Source: Stomorhina lunata
Taxonomy: Eukaryota; Arthropoda; Insecta; Diptera; Rhiniidae
Assembly: GCA_933228675.1 (NCBI GenBank)
Contig: OW121741.1
Span: forward strand, 120,676,418 to 120,740,417
Reading direction: 5' to 3'
Length of the DNA stretch: 64,000 bases
Shown: in pieces, positions 37,491 to 51,013 of the stretch
Position numbering within the stretch: position 1 is the stretch's first letter
Layout of the letters: the number at the start of each line of letters is the position of its first letter
Made by a program: the position numbers and the translations under genes
The notes under the pieces: model-generated
Seen by the model: the letters and a program-made list of their open reading frames with translations, nothing else
Database searches by the model: none
Told to the model about the DNA's origin: nothing

Positions 37491-39480
37491 TTTACACCGA
37501 TATTTTTTTTATAAAAATTTACACCGACATTTTTCTATAAAAATTTTTACACCGAAATTTTTCTATAAAAATTTTTACACCGAAATTATTCTATAAAAAT
37601 TTTTACACCGAAATTTTTCTATAAAAAGTTTTGCACCGTAATTTTTCTACAAAAATTTGTACACCGAAATTTTTCTATAAAAATTTTTACACCGAAATTT
37701 TTCTATAAAATTTTCTATAAAATTTTTTACACCAAAATTTTTCTATAAAAATTTTTACACCGAAATTATTCTATAAAAATTTTTACACCGAAATTTTTCT
37801 ATTAAAAGTTTTGCACCGTAATTTTTCTACAAAGATTTTTACACCGAAATTTTTCTATAAAAAATTTTACACCAAAACTTTTCCATAAAAATTTTTACAC
37901 CAAAATTTTTCTATAAAAATTTTTACACCGAAATTATTCTATAAAAATTTTTACACCGAAATTTTTCTATAAAAATTTTTACACCGAAATTTTTCTATAA
38001 AAATTTTTACACCAAAATTTTTCTATAAAAATTTTTACACCGAAATTTTTATATAAACATTTTTACACCGAAATTTTTCTGTAAAAATTTTTACACCGAA
38101 ATTTTTCTTTAAAAATTTTTACACCAAAATTTTTCTATAAAAATTTTTACACCGAAATTTGTCTATAAAAATTTTTACACCGAAATTTTTCTATAAAAAT
38201 TTTTACACCGAAATTTTTCTATAAAAATTATGACACCGAAATTTTTCTATAAACATTTTTACACCGAAATTTTTCTATTAAAATTTTTACACCGAAATTT
38301 TTCTATAAAAATTTTTACACCGAAATTTTTCTATAAAAATTTTTACACCGAAATTTTTCTATAAAAATTTTTGCACCGAAATTTTTCTATAAAAATTTTT
38401 ACACCGAAATTTTTCTATAAAAATTTTTACAACGAAATTTTTCTATAAAAATTCTTACACCGAAATTTTTCTATAACAATTTTTTACACCGAAATTTTTC
38501 TATAAAAATTTTGACACCGAAAATTTTATATAAAAAGTTTTGCACCGTAATTTTTCTACAAAGATTTTTACACCGAAATTTTCCTATAAAAATTTTTACA
38601 CCGAAATTTTTCTATAAAAATTTTTGCACCGAAATTTTTCTATAAAAATTTTTACACCGAAATTTTTCTATAAAAATTTTTACAACGAAATTTTTCTATA
38701 AAAATTCTTACACCGAAATTTTTCTATAACAATTTTTTACACCGAAATTTTTCTATAAAAATTTTGACACCGAAATTTTTCTATAAAAATTTTTACACCG
38801 AAATTTTTTTATAAAAATTTTTACACCGAAATTTTTCTATGAAAATTTTTACACCGAAATTTTTCTATAAAAATTTTTACACCGAAATTTTTCTATAAAA
38901 ATTTTTACACCGAAATTTTTCTATAAAAATTCTTACACCGAAATTTTTCTATAACAATTTTTTACACCGAAATTTTTCTATAAAAATTTTGACACCGAAA
39001 ATTTTCTATAAAAATTTTGACACCGAAAATTTTCTATAAAAATTTTGACAACGAGAATTTTTCTATAAATTTTAACAACGTAAATTTTGCTATAAATTTT
39101 GACTTCGAAAATTTTTCTATAAAAATTTTGATATCGAACATTTTTCTATAAAAATTTTTACGCCGAAAGGTTTTCTATACAAATTTTGGCAAGAAAATTT
39201 TTCTATAAAAATTTTCACAACGAAAATTTTTCTACAAAATTTTTACAACGAATTTTTTCTGAAAAAATGTTGATGCCAAAAATTTTCTACAAAAATTTTT
39301 ACAACGAAAATTTTTTTGACACCGAAATTTTTTGGTAAAAATTTTACAACAAAACTTTTTCTATAAAAATTTTACAACAAAACTTTCTCTATAAAAATTT
39401 TGACACACAAAACTTTTTCTATAAAAATTTTGATACCGAAAATTTTTCTATAAAAATTTTGACACCAAAAATTTGTTACA
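37491..39480. repeat. Satellite, ACACCGAAA linker
   Basis: About 65 units of 28 bp (CACCGAAATTTTTCTATAAA plus AATTTTTA) occur. A higher-order block of more than 100 bp is duplicated (GCACCGTAATTTTTCTACAA at about 37630, 37810 and 38545, with similar neighbours). Confidence 0.95.
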
Positions 39481-40798
39481 TAAAAACATAAAAATTTACC
39501 AGAAACTGTTAAGATATAAGTTATTCATGATTCAGAAGATATTTGTCTAACGAATTAAGATTCTTAAATATCAAAATTCATTAAAAATCTTGTTATATTA
39601 AAGAATCTTATTGTGGGTTTAAATATCTTTTTAAGTAGTAGTTATGGAGATATAGGCTAGATAAGTGGCCTTAAGTTATAATACTAATTCCTAGAACTAT
39701 TAACAATTTTTTTACTTCACAAATTTGACTTCGGAGTTTTTGGATGAGAATGTTTTATTAAGCCTTTCGGTAGAAAATAATACGAGATTGTTGTAATTAG
39801 TCTTAGAGTGAATGTGTATGAATTTTATTTCAAAACTTTGAAGGTATCATCTTCTTTAAATTTCAATTTTTTTTCTTCTTGATTTTTAACATTTCTAACT
39901 CTCTAATTTAATTCAGGTTTGTCAAATAATTTTTTACATTAATATGCGGCAACAACAGTTTTCTTCATTTCTTCAAAACATACCTACTGTCAATATGTAA
40001 ATTAAAATTTATTTCGACAATCGTGTAAAACATATTTTCAAATTTACTTCTTGACACTACTTGTTTTAGCATAATTTTTCTGAAAAATAATCTTATCCGA
40101 GTATCATGCTAATTAAGTAAACTTTAAGTCAAATGCAAATATTCAAGAACTTTTTTACATTTTCCAACTCTTGTACTTATGTATTTACATCTCATCCATA
40201 ATTGTATGCCCTGAATGGTGTAGTTAGTACTAGTAATTATCTTAACACTTGTGAGATGATGATGATGACGATGATGAAGTAAGTTTTAACTGAAAATACC
40301 AACAACTTAAATACATACGAGTACTTATTATTTATGCCTCAAACCTAATGAAACAATGAATTTCAACATTTGAGGTTTTCTTTACACATGCAAAAATGTT
40401 CTTCTTGCTGCCGCTGCCGCAGCCGCTGTCGCAGCCGCTGCTTCTAGTACTCAGTCGGTAATTCAAGAATCTGAATCATGTTCTTCTTTATTCGTAATGA
40501 CATTGAGGTAAAGACGAGAAAATATTTACCCTAAACCAACCAACCAAACATCCAGCCAACCAAGTCAACCTTCCTTTACATATTTACATACATTCATATT
40601 TACATCCTATCCTTTCATTCATCATTATCATACACATGTAAATTTTGTTCAAGTATAGGAAATTCTTTACTCTTTTTTGTTGCCTGCAAACATTTTGCAA
40701 ATATAATAAATAGTATATGGGTATACGAGGGAGGTTGGGAAAGTAATTGCAAAAGAAAAAGGCAATTGAAAATACTTATGTAAAGTTTTCATTAGTTA
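39481..40798. other. Unique intronic sequence
   Basis: It includes GAT-type simple sequence near 40255 and a GC-rich GCTGCC/GCAGCC run at 40408-40443. No gene recognised. Confidence 0.5.
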
Positions 40799-40832
40799 GT
40801 CTATGTCTTGGTCTATATCTTAGTCTTAGTTT
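40799..40832. repeat. Short inverted relic of the 12-bp satellite
   Basis: TCTATGTCTTGGTCTATATC and the following TTAGTCTTAG are the reverse complement of the AGACATAGACTA family found 30 kb away. It directly precedes the next array. Confidence 0.7.
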
Positions 40833-40837
40833 TACAC

Positions 40838-42060
40838 AAAAAAAAAATTTCTATAAAAACTTTACACCAAAAATTTTTCTATGAAAAATTTACACCAAAA
40901 TTTTTTTTATAAAAATTTGACACCAAAAATGTTTCTGTAAAAATTGTGACACCAAAAATTGTTCTATAAAAATTTTACACCAAAAATTTTTCTATAAAAG
41001 TTTTACACCAAAAATTTTTCTATAAATATTTTACACCAAAAATTTGTGTATAAAATTTTTTCTATAAAAAGTTTACACCAAAAATTTTTCTATAAAAATT
41101 TTACACCAAAAATTTTTCTATAAAAATTTTACACCAAAAATTTTTCTATAAAAATTTTACACAAAAAAATTTTCTATAAAAATTTTACACCAAAAATTTT
41201 TCTATAAAAATTTTACACCAAAAATTTTTCTATAAAAATATTACACCAAAATTTTTCTATAAAAATTTTATTCCAAAAATTTTGCTATCAAAATTTTACA
41301 CCAACAATTTTTCTATTAAAATTTTACACAAACAATTTTTTATATAAATATTTTACACCAACAATTTTTCTATAAAAATTTTACACCAAAAATTTTTCTA
41401 TAAAAATTTTACACCAAAAATTTTTCTATAAAAATTTTACACCCAAAATGTTTCTATACAAATTTTACACCAAAAATTTTTCTATAAAAATTTTACACCA
41501 AAAATTTTTCAATAAAAATTTGTCTATAAAAATTTTACACCAAAAATTTTTCTATAAAAATTTTACACCAAAAATTTTTCTATAAAAATTTTACACCAAA
41601 AATTTTTCTTTAAAAATTTTACACCAAAACTTTTTCCATAAAAATTTTACACCAAAAATTTTTCTTTAAAAATTTTACACCAAAAATTTTTCTATAAAAA
41701 TTTTACACCAAAAATTTTTCTATAAAAATTTTACACCAAAAATTTTTCTATAAAAATTTTACACCAAAAATTTTTCTATAAAAATTTTACACCAAAAATT
41801 TTTCTATAAAAATTTTACATCAAAAATTTTTCTATAAAAATTTTACACCAAAAATTTTTCTATAAAAATTTTACACCAAAAATTTTTCTATAAAAATTTT
41901 ACACCAAAAATTTTTCTATAAAAATTTTACACCAAAATTTGTCTATAAAAATTTTACATCAAAAATTTTTCCATAAACATTTTACACCAAAAATTTTTCT
42001 TTAAAAATTTTACACCAAAAATTTTTCTATAAAAATTTTGACACCAAAAATTTTTCTATA
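40838..42060. repeat. Satellite, ACACCAAAAA linker
   Basis: About 43 units of 28 bp: CACCAAAAATTTTTCTATAA plus AAATTTTA. Most homogeneous at 41680-41930. Confidence 0.95.
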
Positions 42061-43440
42061 AAAATTTTCTACTCCTGAAATTTTTGTATAAAATTTTTTC
42101 TGTAAAAATTTTGACAGGGCAAATTTTTCATAAAAATTTTAACATCGAAATTTTTGTTGACAAAATTTTTATAAAAAAAATTTCGATGTTAAAATTTTTA
42201 TAGAAATATATTTCATAAAAATTTTAACATCGAAATTTTTGTTGACAAAATTTTTATAAAAAAAATTCGACGTTAAAATTTTTATAGAAAAATTTTGTAT
42301 TTTTACGCCAAGTCAAGAATTAAAATTTTGGCTTTAAAAATTTTTGTTCGGTGTAAACTTAATTTTTGTATAATATATAATTGTATACACCGAACATTTT
42401 ACTATCAAAAATATTACACTAAAAATTTCTATACAAAAATTTTTCTTTAAAAATTTTACACCAAAAATTTTTCTATAAAAATTTTGACACCAAAAATTTT
42501 TCTATAAAAATTTTCTACTCCTGAAATTTTTGTATAAAATTTTTTCTGTAAAAATTTTCACAGGGCAAATTTTTCATAAAAATTTTAACATCGAAATTTT
42601 TCATAAAAATTTTAACATCGAAATTTTTGTTGACAAAATATTTATAAAAAAAATTTCGATGTTAAAATTTTTATAGAAATATATTTCATAAAAATTTTAA
42701 CATCGAAATTTTCGTTGACAAAATTTTTATAAAAAAAAATTCGACGTTAAAATTTTTATAGAAAAATTTTTGGTGTAAAATTTTTCTAGAAAAATTTTGA
42801 CATCGAAAATCTTTCTCTCACAATTCGACATAAAAATTTTTTTTATAACAATTTTGACACCGAAAATTTTTGTTTAAAAATTATACACCAAAAATTTGAA
42901 CACCGAAAATTTGTCTTTATAAATTTTGTCACCGAAAATTTTTCTTTAAAAATTTTACACCGAGATTTTTTTTTAATAAGTTTTGTCACCAAAATTTTTC
43001 TATAAAAATTTTTGGCATCAAAAATTTTTCTATAAAAATTTTTTTATAAAAATTTTGACAACAAAAATTGTTCTATAAAAATTTTGACATCAAAAATTTG
43101 TCTAAAAAAAATTTGACATCAAAAATTTTTCTATAAAAATTTTGACATCAAAAATTTTTCTATAAAAATTTTGACATCAAAAATTTTTCTATAAAAATTT
43201 TGACATCAAAAATTTTTCTATAAAAATTTTGACACCAAAAATTTTTCTATAAAAATTTTGACACCAAAAATTTTTCTATAAAAATTTTGACACCAAAAAT
43301 TTTTCTATAAAAATTTTGACACCAAAAATTTTTCTATAAAAATTTTGACACCAACAATTTTTCTATAAAAATGTTGACATAAAAAATTTTTCTATAAAAA
43401 TTTTGAGAAAGAAAAATTTTCTATCATTTTTTTTGTATAA
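42061..43440. repeat. Mixed satellite block with duplicated higher-order segment, then ACATCAAAAA / ACACCAAAAA units
   Basis: A segment containing CTACTCCTGAAATTTTTGTA, GGGCAAATTTTTCATAAA and inverted AACATCGAAATTT/AAATTTCGATGTT arms appears at about 42065-42290 and again at 42510-42770. From 43080 regular 29-bp units follow. Confidence 0.9.
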
Positions 43441-45005
43441 TTTTACTTCATGTAAATAATTAAAAATTTCGTAGAACCTGTTAGAATATAAGTAATTTTA
43501 TTATTTACATGATGTAAACGATGAAAATTTTCGTTTTTCATTGGGGTTAAACGAATTTTGATCTTTATATTAAATTATTTTTTCTATGAATTTAATGAGA
43601 TTTCATATTTTGTATTTTTTACCTTATCATTTACCCCACCTACTTTTGTGAATGTGACTTTAAAAGATGTCAATGCTGCGACATAGAATATAAAAATAGA
43701 CTTAGCTAGACTTTGGAAAAACAATTTCATATTTTTTTTTTTTTTTTTGTATTTCACTTATACGACAAATGACATATGGACAAGGTAGGTATACGATATT
43801 GTTAGTTAACAATAGAAATATTTATTATAAGACAATTTTATTTAATTTTATGAACTGATGAACACACACGACTTGTTTTTCATTTTGTTTTTTGGTTTTA
43901 TAATTTTTTCCTTAGGCTTCTCCAAACAAATTTACATGTAAAAGAATTGTATAAAAGCAAATGACCACTAGAAGTAAATAACAAAATCAAGGTGTTCTTA
44001 TCACTTTTTTTTTATAGGTCTCTTATATGAATTATGAAAAAACAAGATTTCAGTTTTTGCATTTTTTTTTTTGTTCTGCCACATGTGGCACGTTTGTTAC
44101 AAAAGCAATTTGCCCATACACACGGTCATTTTACGTAAATATTTTACACAACAAAATTTAAATAAAAATAAGAAAAAAAAACTAAATTTGAGAACTGTGT
44201 CAAGTTTTTTATAGACATTTTACGTTTTTTCTTGTGTTGGGGGTAAATTTGTCTTAGTTTTTTCCTCTCCTACTCGTAATTCTTTTATTATTTGTTCCTT
44301 AGTTTGTTATTCATTATCATCTTGTTTTTCTTATGTTGTTTTTTAAGATTTTTTTTTTGTGTATAAAATTTCAAAGTCATTTTCTTTGTGTCGTTTGTAA
44401 ATTTAGCATGAAGATGTAGAAGATGAAGATGACTTCCAAGAATTATTTAGATTTTACGCACACTTACATTAAAAGGTCTTTATTATTATTTTCTTAAATT
44501 ACTTAATCATAAATCTTTTCATTTTCATAAACATAAATTACATGCAAAAAATAAGACATGCATTTAGCCTTTAAACTGGGTCAGGTATAAAGAGACATAT
44601 TTTTTGACAAGAAGTAAAAGATGAGATTATGATTTAAGACTTTAAAGTTTTAATATAAATTAAATATCATATAATTTTTAAGGACAATGTTAAAATTGGA
44701 AAATATCAAATTGTTTACACAAAAACTCTAAATGTTTACTCAATATTTTACATTATTTACTTAAAATAAACAATTCTTACTTTGTCAAATTATTTAAAAA
44801 TAAGTTTTGATTGAGGTAAAATTGAGAAATCTGAAGATATATTATGGTTTATACATGAAATTTAATTGTTTACACCAAAATTTACATCTCTTTAATTATA
44901 CAAAAATCTATATATCATAAATTTCTATCCAAAATATTATTGCATTAACATAATAAAGGAAAGCGTTGACTTGGGATATACTTTACATATTTAATTGCTT
45001 ACATC
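43441..45005. other. AT-rich intronic sequence
   Basis: No gene recognised. TGTTTAC words begin to accumulate near 44712-44870. Confidence 0.5.
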
Positions 45006-46990
45006 AAATTTTGTATTTTTACACCAAGTCAAGAATTAAAATTTTGGCTTTAAAAATTTTTGTTCGGTGTAAACTTAATTTTTGTATAATATAAAAACTT
45101 TACAGCGAACATTTTACTATCAAAAATATTATACTAAAAATTTCTATACAAATTTTTTTCATCAAAAATTTTGGCAACTAAGATTTTTCTATATAATTTT
45201 GACAACAAAAATTTTTCTATCCAATTTTGACACCTTTAATTTTGATACGGAAAATGTTACTATAAAATTTTGATACGAAAAATTTTTCTATAAAATTTTG
45301 ATACATAAAATTCTTTATAAAAATTTTGACGTGGTAAATAAATAAATAAATTTTGACAACGAAAATTTTTCTATAAAAATTTTGATGACGAAAATTTTTC
45401 TTTAAAAATTTTTACAACAAAAATTGTTCTATAAAAATTTTGACATCAAAAATTCTTCTATAAAAATTTTGGTAACGAAAATTTTTCTATACAAATTTTG
45501 ACAACGAAAATTTGTCTATCAAAATTTTGACAACGAAAATTTTTGTACCAAATTTTGACAACGAAAATTTTTCTAACAAAATTTTGAAAGTGAAAATTTT
45601 GCTATGAATTTTAATAACAAAAATTTTTCTATAAATTTTGACTGCGAAAACTTTTCCATAAAAACTTTAACAACGAAATTTTTATATATAAATTTTGACC
45701 ATTAAAATTTTTCTATAAAAATTTAGACGACGAAAATTTTTCTATAAAAATTTTGGCTCTAAAAATTTTTATATATAAATTTTGAACACGAAAATTTGTA
45801 TATACAAATTTTGACACTGAATATTTTTCTATCAAAATTTGGACAACGAAGATTTTTATAGAAAATTTTGACAACGAAAATTTTTTGTTCGAAAATTTTT
45901 CTACAACAAATTTTGACGACGAAAATTTTTCTAACAAATTTTGACAGCGAAAATTTTTCTATAAAAATGTTTCAACTAAAATTTTTCTATAAAAACTTTG
46001 GCAACGAAAAATTTTGAATAAAAGTTTTGACAACAAAAAATTTCTAGAAAAATTTTTTCTTTAAAAATTTGGCAACTAAAATTTTTCTATTAAAATTTTT
46101 ACTACATATAAAAATATATAAATTCTGACCACGACAATTTTTATATAAAAATTTTGGGCACGAAAATTTTTCTATAAAAATTTTGGCACCGAAAAGTTTT
46201 CGTATAAAAATTTGACAACAAAAATTTTTCTATAAAAATTTTGACACTGAAAAGTTTTTGTATAAAAATTTGATAACAACAATTTTTCTATAAAAATGTT
46301 GGCAACGAAAATTTTTACAGAAAAATTTTAAAACAAAAATTTTGACATCAACAATTTTGACACCGAAAGTTTTTCTACAGAAATTTTCACCACGAAAATT
46401 TTTCTATAAAAATTCTGAAAACGAAAATTTCTATAAAAATTTTAAAAACGAAAATTCCCTGAAAATTTTAACAACGAAAATTTTTCTATAAAAATTTTAA
46501 CAACGAAAATTTTTCTATAAAAATTTTAACAACGAAAATTTTTCTATAAAAATTTTGACAACGAAAATTTTTGTCAACAGAAATTTTCAATAAAAATTTT
46601 GACAACGAAAATTTTTCTAGAATAGTTTTGACACCAAAAATTTTTTTACAAAAATTTTGACATCAAAAATATTTCTATAAAAATTTTAACACCGAAAATT
46701 TTTCTATGAAAATTTTATGCCGACAATTTTTCTTTAAAAATTTTAACGGCGTTAACTTTTTTATAAATATTTTAACATCGAAATTTTTTCATTCAAATTT
46801 TAACGGCGACAACTTTTCTATATAAACTTTAACGCCGAACACTTTTCTATAAAAATTTTAACGCCGACAATTTTTTTATAAAAATTTTAAAGCCGACAAT
46901 TTTTCCATAAAAATTTTAACGCCGTCAATTTTTTCATAAAAATTGTAACGTCGACAATTTTTACATTTAAATTTTAAAAATGTTTAAATC
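45006..46990. repeat. Satellite, diverged GACAACGAAAA / AACGCCGACAA types
   Basis: Units of about 29 bp are more diverged than in other arrays. The first ~146 bp duplicate 42291-42436 almost exactly. The right edge has AACGCCGACAATTTTT units. Confidence 0.9.
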
Positions 46991-48850
46991 TAAATTTGTT
47001 CTTTCACAGGGAAAATTTTGCTATAAAAATTGTTTACATGATGCCAAAATGCAAATTTACATGCAACCGTTTAAAGTTTTACCTTTTGTATAACAATTGC
47101 ATTTTTTTAATAATTTAAAATTTTATTTTACATTGCATTTATTACAAAAAAAAAAATATCTTTTACATGTAATGTAAACATGTCTGTACATGTCCAAGAA
47201 TTAGCCAAAAAGATATTTTAATTAAACACTTCGCTACATTTCTTTCTTAAAATGTCTATAATTCAATAAAATAGCGTAAAATGTTAGTATTTTATTTTGC
47301 GTAAAATATGTAAATTTGCATGTAAACAATTCTAGTTAAACACTGTTTAAAGATAATTTTGGCTTTTTAAAAATTGCTACTTGGGTCTTTATGAAAAGTT
47401 CAAAAAATTTAAATTATTGACATTATGTAAACAATGTAAATATTTAAGTAAACCTTACAAAAATATGTTTACTTTAGGATATATTTAGTGCTATCGATAT
47501 TTTGTTAGAAAAAGTCTGAAATTCATAAGAAAATAGGAAGTTAGTAATTGTTTACATTGTGTAAAGAATTAAAAATTGGATGTAAAGAATATAATTTTTC
47601 TTAATTTGTGGTAATTAGTAAATTTACATGTCATAATTAAATTTCATTTGAAAATTAAGATAATTTTTAATATTTACATAACGTAAACAATTGTTTACAC
47701 TGTGTAAAAAATTAAAAAAAATATATGTAAACAATTTAAATTTAGCTTAATTTATAGCAAATTTTACATTTTGAAGAGCATAATTAATTTTTTGGGAACA
47801 TTTGGATGATTTGAATTATCGACTTAGTGTAAACAATGTAAATTCTTATGTAAAGCCTACAAAAATATGTAAACAATAAACTTTTTTTAACAAAAAATGT
47901 TTAGTTCAAAATAATTTGCTAAATATTAATTGTGAAAAGAATTAAAACTAACTTGTAAACAATTAAAAAGGAGGCAAATTTGTGGTAATTTACTTAGTGT
48001 AAACATTTTAATAATTTAACTAAAATCATTAAACTTACATACATAATATAATCATTTTTATAATAAATGAAAAATTATCCTTTTCTGAACATTACTTAAA
48101 AAAATTGAAAAATTTCATTAAATTGCTTTTTATACCTTCCAGTTCCTCCCATCATCAACTCAGGTGGCGGTAGTTCATGTGTAATAAGAAGCCCAATGAA
48201 AACTGCAGTACGAAACAATCTGCATTTCCTCCTTTTGATGGCTTTTAAAATTTCCATTAATTACGATAAACGAATCATGTGTAAAATATACACGTACTTA
48301 TGTTTACCTCCTCTTACTTACTTTTGGAGTCCAAGTAAACAGAATATGATTAATCTGTTTTAAATACAAACTCTTAATTGAAATTTAACGAATTAAAATA
48401 TTTACACAAAAAATAAGAAAAGAGTAATTTTGGAAAAGACACAGAATATTGCATTTTTTATGGATATCTTTTACGTTTTCATTTACTTAAATAAAATACT
48501 TTTTGCAATTACGTACGAACACATGGGGTTAATGGTAAAAAAAATTTTCTGAAATTCTTCTGTAACTTAAAAAAACAGTCAAGTTTTAATTTTATTTCTT
48601 TTCTCTCATTTTGTGTAAGGGGATATTTGTATTATTCTTTATTTTTGGCCAACATATTGAAAACGTGACTGTCGAACATTAAGCTCAACTTCCTTTATTT
48701 ATATAATAAAACGGCAAAAGTGCACTTTACTCCTTAAGTTTATGGTGTACTGCAGTGTCAACTGATATTTATAATATGATACGCAAGGTGTACAAATTAA
48801 GAAGGGTGTTCAATAAAATTGTTGGAATTTATTTGTGAAGACAAAACAAA
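46991..48850. other. Intronic sequence dense in GTAAACA words
   Basis: Between 47031 and 48005 the heptamer GTAAACA or its complement TGTTTAC occurs 13 times. Several are palindromic (GTAAACAATTGTTTAC at 47683-47698). The rest is AT-rich with no gene. Confidence 0.6.
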
Positions 48851-48859
48851 CAAAATTTG

Positions 48860-49985
48860 AAACAAAAATTTTTCTTAACAAATGTTACCCCAAAAAATTT
48901 CTAATAAAAATTTTACTCAAAAATTTTTCTTAACAAATTTTACGCCAAAAATTTTTCTATAAAATTTTTTTTTCTATAAATTTTAAGAACGAACATTTTT
49001 GTATAAAAATTTTAACAACAAAAATTTTTCTATTAAAATTTTAACAACGAAAATTTTTCTATTAAAATTTTAACAACGAAAATTTTTCTGTAAAAATTTT
49101 ACAACGAAAATTTTTCTATAAAATTTTTAACAGCGAAAATTTTTCTATAAAATTTTAACAAGGAAAATTTTTCTATAAAAATTTTAACAACGAAAATTTT
49201 TCTATAAAAATTTTAACAACGAAAATTTTTCTATAAAAATTTTAACAACGAAAATTTTTCTATAAAAATTTTAACAACGAAAATTTTTCTATAAAAATTT
49301 TAACAACGAAAATTTTTCTATAAAAATTTTAACAACGAAAATTTTTCTATAAAAATTTTAACAACGAACATTTTTCTATAAAAATTGTAACGACGAAAAT
49401 TTTTCTATAAAAATTTTAACAACGAAATTTTTCTATAAAAATTTTAACAACGAAATTTTTTTTATAAAAATTTTAACAACGAAAATTTTTCTATAAAAAT
49501 TTTGACAACGAAAATATTTCTATAAAAATTTTATCAACGAAAATTTTTCTATACAAATTTTAACAACGAAAATTTTTCAATGAAAATTGTAACGACGAAA
49601 GTTTTTCTATAAAATTTTACCAAAGAAAATTTTTTTTATAAAAATTTTAACAACGAAATTTTTTCTATTAAAATTTTAACAACGAAAATTTTTTTATCAA
49701 AATTTTATCAAAGAAAATTTTTCTATAAAAATTGTAACGACGAAAATTTTTCTATAAAAATTTTAACAACGAAAATTTTTTTATAAAAATTTTAACAACG
49801 AAAATTTTTCTATACAAATTTTAACAACGAAAATTTTTCTATAAAAATTTTAACAACGAATATTTTTCTATAAAAATTTTAACAACGAATATTTTTCTAT
49901 AAAAATTTTAACAACGAAAATTTTTCATAAAAATTGTAACGACGAAAATTTTTCTATAAACATTTTAACAACGAAAATTTTTCTA
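48860..49985. repeat. Satellite, ACAACGAAAA linker (left of mariner)
   Basis: 29-bp units: CAACGAAAATTTTTCTATAA plus AAATTTTAA, very regular at 49150-49370. The array is split by the mariner element. Confidence 0.95.
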
Positions 49986-51011
49986 TCGGGTGTTTTTTAT
50001 TGAGGTATAGAACTTTAAGTTGGCATCACTTTTTAAACTGGCGGCCATTTTGTCAGCTGTCAAGTGATTAATATTTAGTTTGGTTTGCCATTTCATCATG
50101 AACAGGTTGACAAAAGAACAACGCTTGCAAATCGTGCAAATTTATTTCGAAATTAATGGTTCAGTTCGCGAAGTTTACCGCAAGCTCCGTCCATTTTATG
50201 GTCGACATAATCGTCCATCAGAGCAATTAATTCGGTTAACCATGGATCGTTTTCGCACTACGTTTACTCTATGTGATAATACGCATCCGCAGCGACGTCG
50301 ATCAGTGCGCACCGAAGAAACAATTGCCGCTGCAAAATTGCCGCATTTGGAGTGAAGAGAATCCACATGAGACCCTTGAGACGCCATTACATCCACAAAA
50401 ACTGACTGTTTGGTGTGCTCTTTGGGCTGGTGGAGTCATTGGGCCATACTTCTTCCGAAATAATGCTGGAGAGTCAGTTACCATAAATGGAGACCGGTAT
50501 AGAGCCATGATAACCGACTATTTTGTTCCCCAATTGGATGGCATGAATGTGGATGAGTTGTGGTTCCAACAAGACGGCGCTACATGCCACACAGCGCACG
50601 TCACAATTGATTTATTGAAGGAAACATTCGATGAGCGCATAATTTCGCGGAATGGACCTGTCAATTGGCCACCAAGATCGTGCGATTTGACACCACTGGA
50701 TTATTTTCTTTGGGGATATGTGAAGTCGCTCGTCTACGCCAACAAACCAGAAACGTTAGGGGACTTGGAAGCCAACATTCGTGGCGTTATTGCCAACATA
50801 CGTCCCCATATGCTCGAAAAAGTAGTTGAAAATTGGACCTGTAGAATTGGATTTATTCGAGCCAGCCGCGGCGGCCACATGCCCGAAATCATATTTAAAC
50901 ATTAATGGCATCAAATTATCCTTCCAATAAAGCCAAATTGATGGACATTAAAACGATTTTCTTGTGTTTTATTTCAATTCGAAGTTCTATACCTCTTAAA
51001 GAAACACCCAT
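49986..51011 (+). mobile_element. Tc1/mariner element, DD41D type, internally deleted
   Basis: A 1026-bp element is flanked by TA duplications (49984-49985 and 51012-51013). Its imperfect ~30-bp inverted ends share GGGTGTTT and GAGGTATAGAACTT. It sits inside the CAACGAAAATTTTT satellite array; deleting it with one TA restores TTTCTATAACAATTTT, a normal unit apart from one base. The transposase frame is broken by an internal deletion, so this copy cannot move itself, though it could be moved by a related full-length enzyme. Confidence 0.95.
50080..50905 (+). pseudogene. Transposase remnant, mariner-like, with missing middle and frameshift
   Basis: The N-terminal part (from 50080, more likely from the second ATG at 50098, MNRLTKEQR) carries the first helix-turn-helix region to about RTEETIAA. 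It then stops at 50355. The C-terminal part continues in another frame from about 50333 (QNCRIWSEEN) to the stop at 50905. It keeps two catalytic aspartates: one in WFQQDGATCHTA and one in LTPLDYFLWG, with 41 residues between them. That is the spacing of the DD41D (rosa-like) group. The second DNA-binding half and the first catalytic Asp are absent. A 9-bp direct repeat AATTGCCGC at 50322-50330 and 50336-50344 lies at the junction. An AATAAA follows the stop near 50927. Confidence 0.93.
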
Positions 51012-51013
51012 TA

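Noticed and set aside
50196..50508. Minus-strand open frames in the mariner element
   Set aside because: They are antisense shadows of the transposase remnant.
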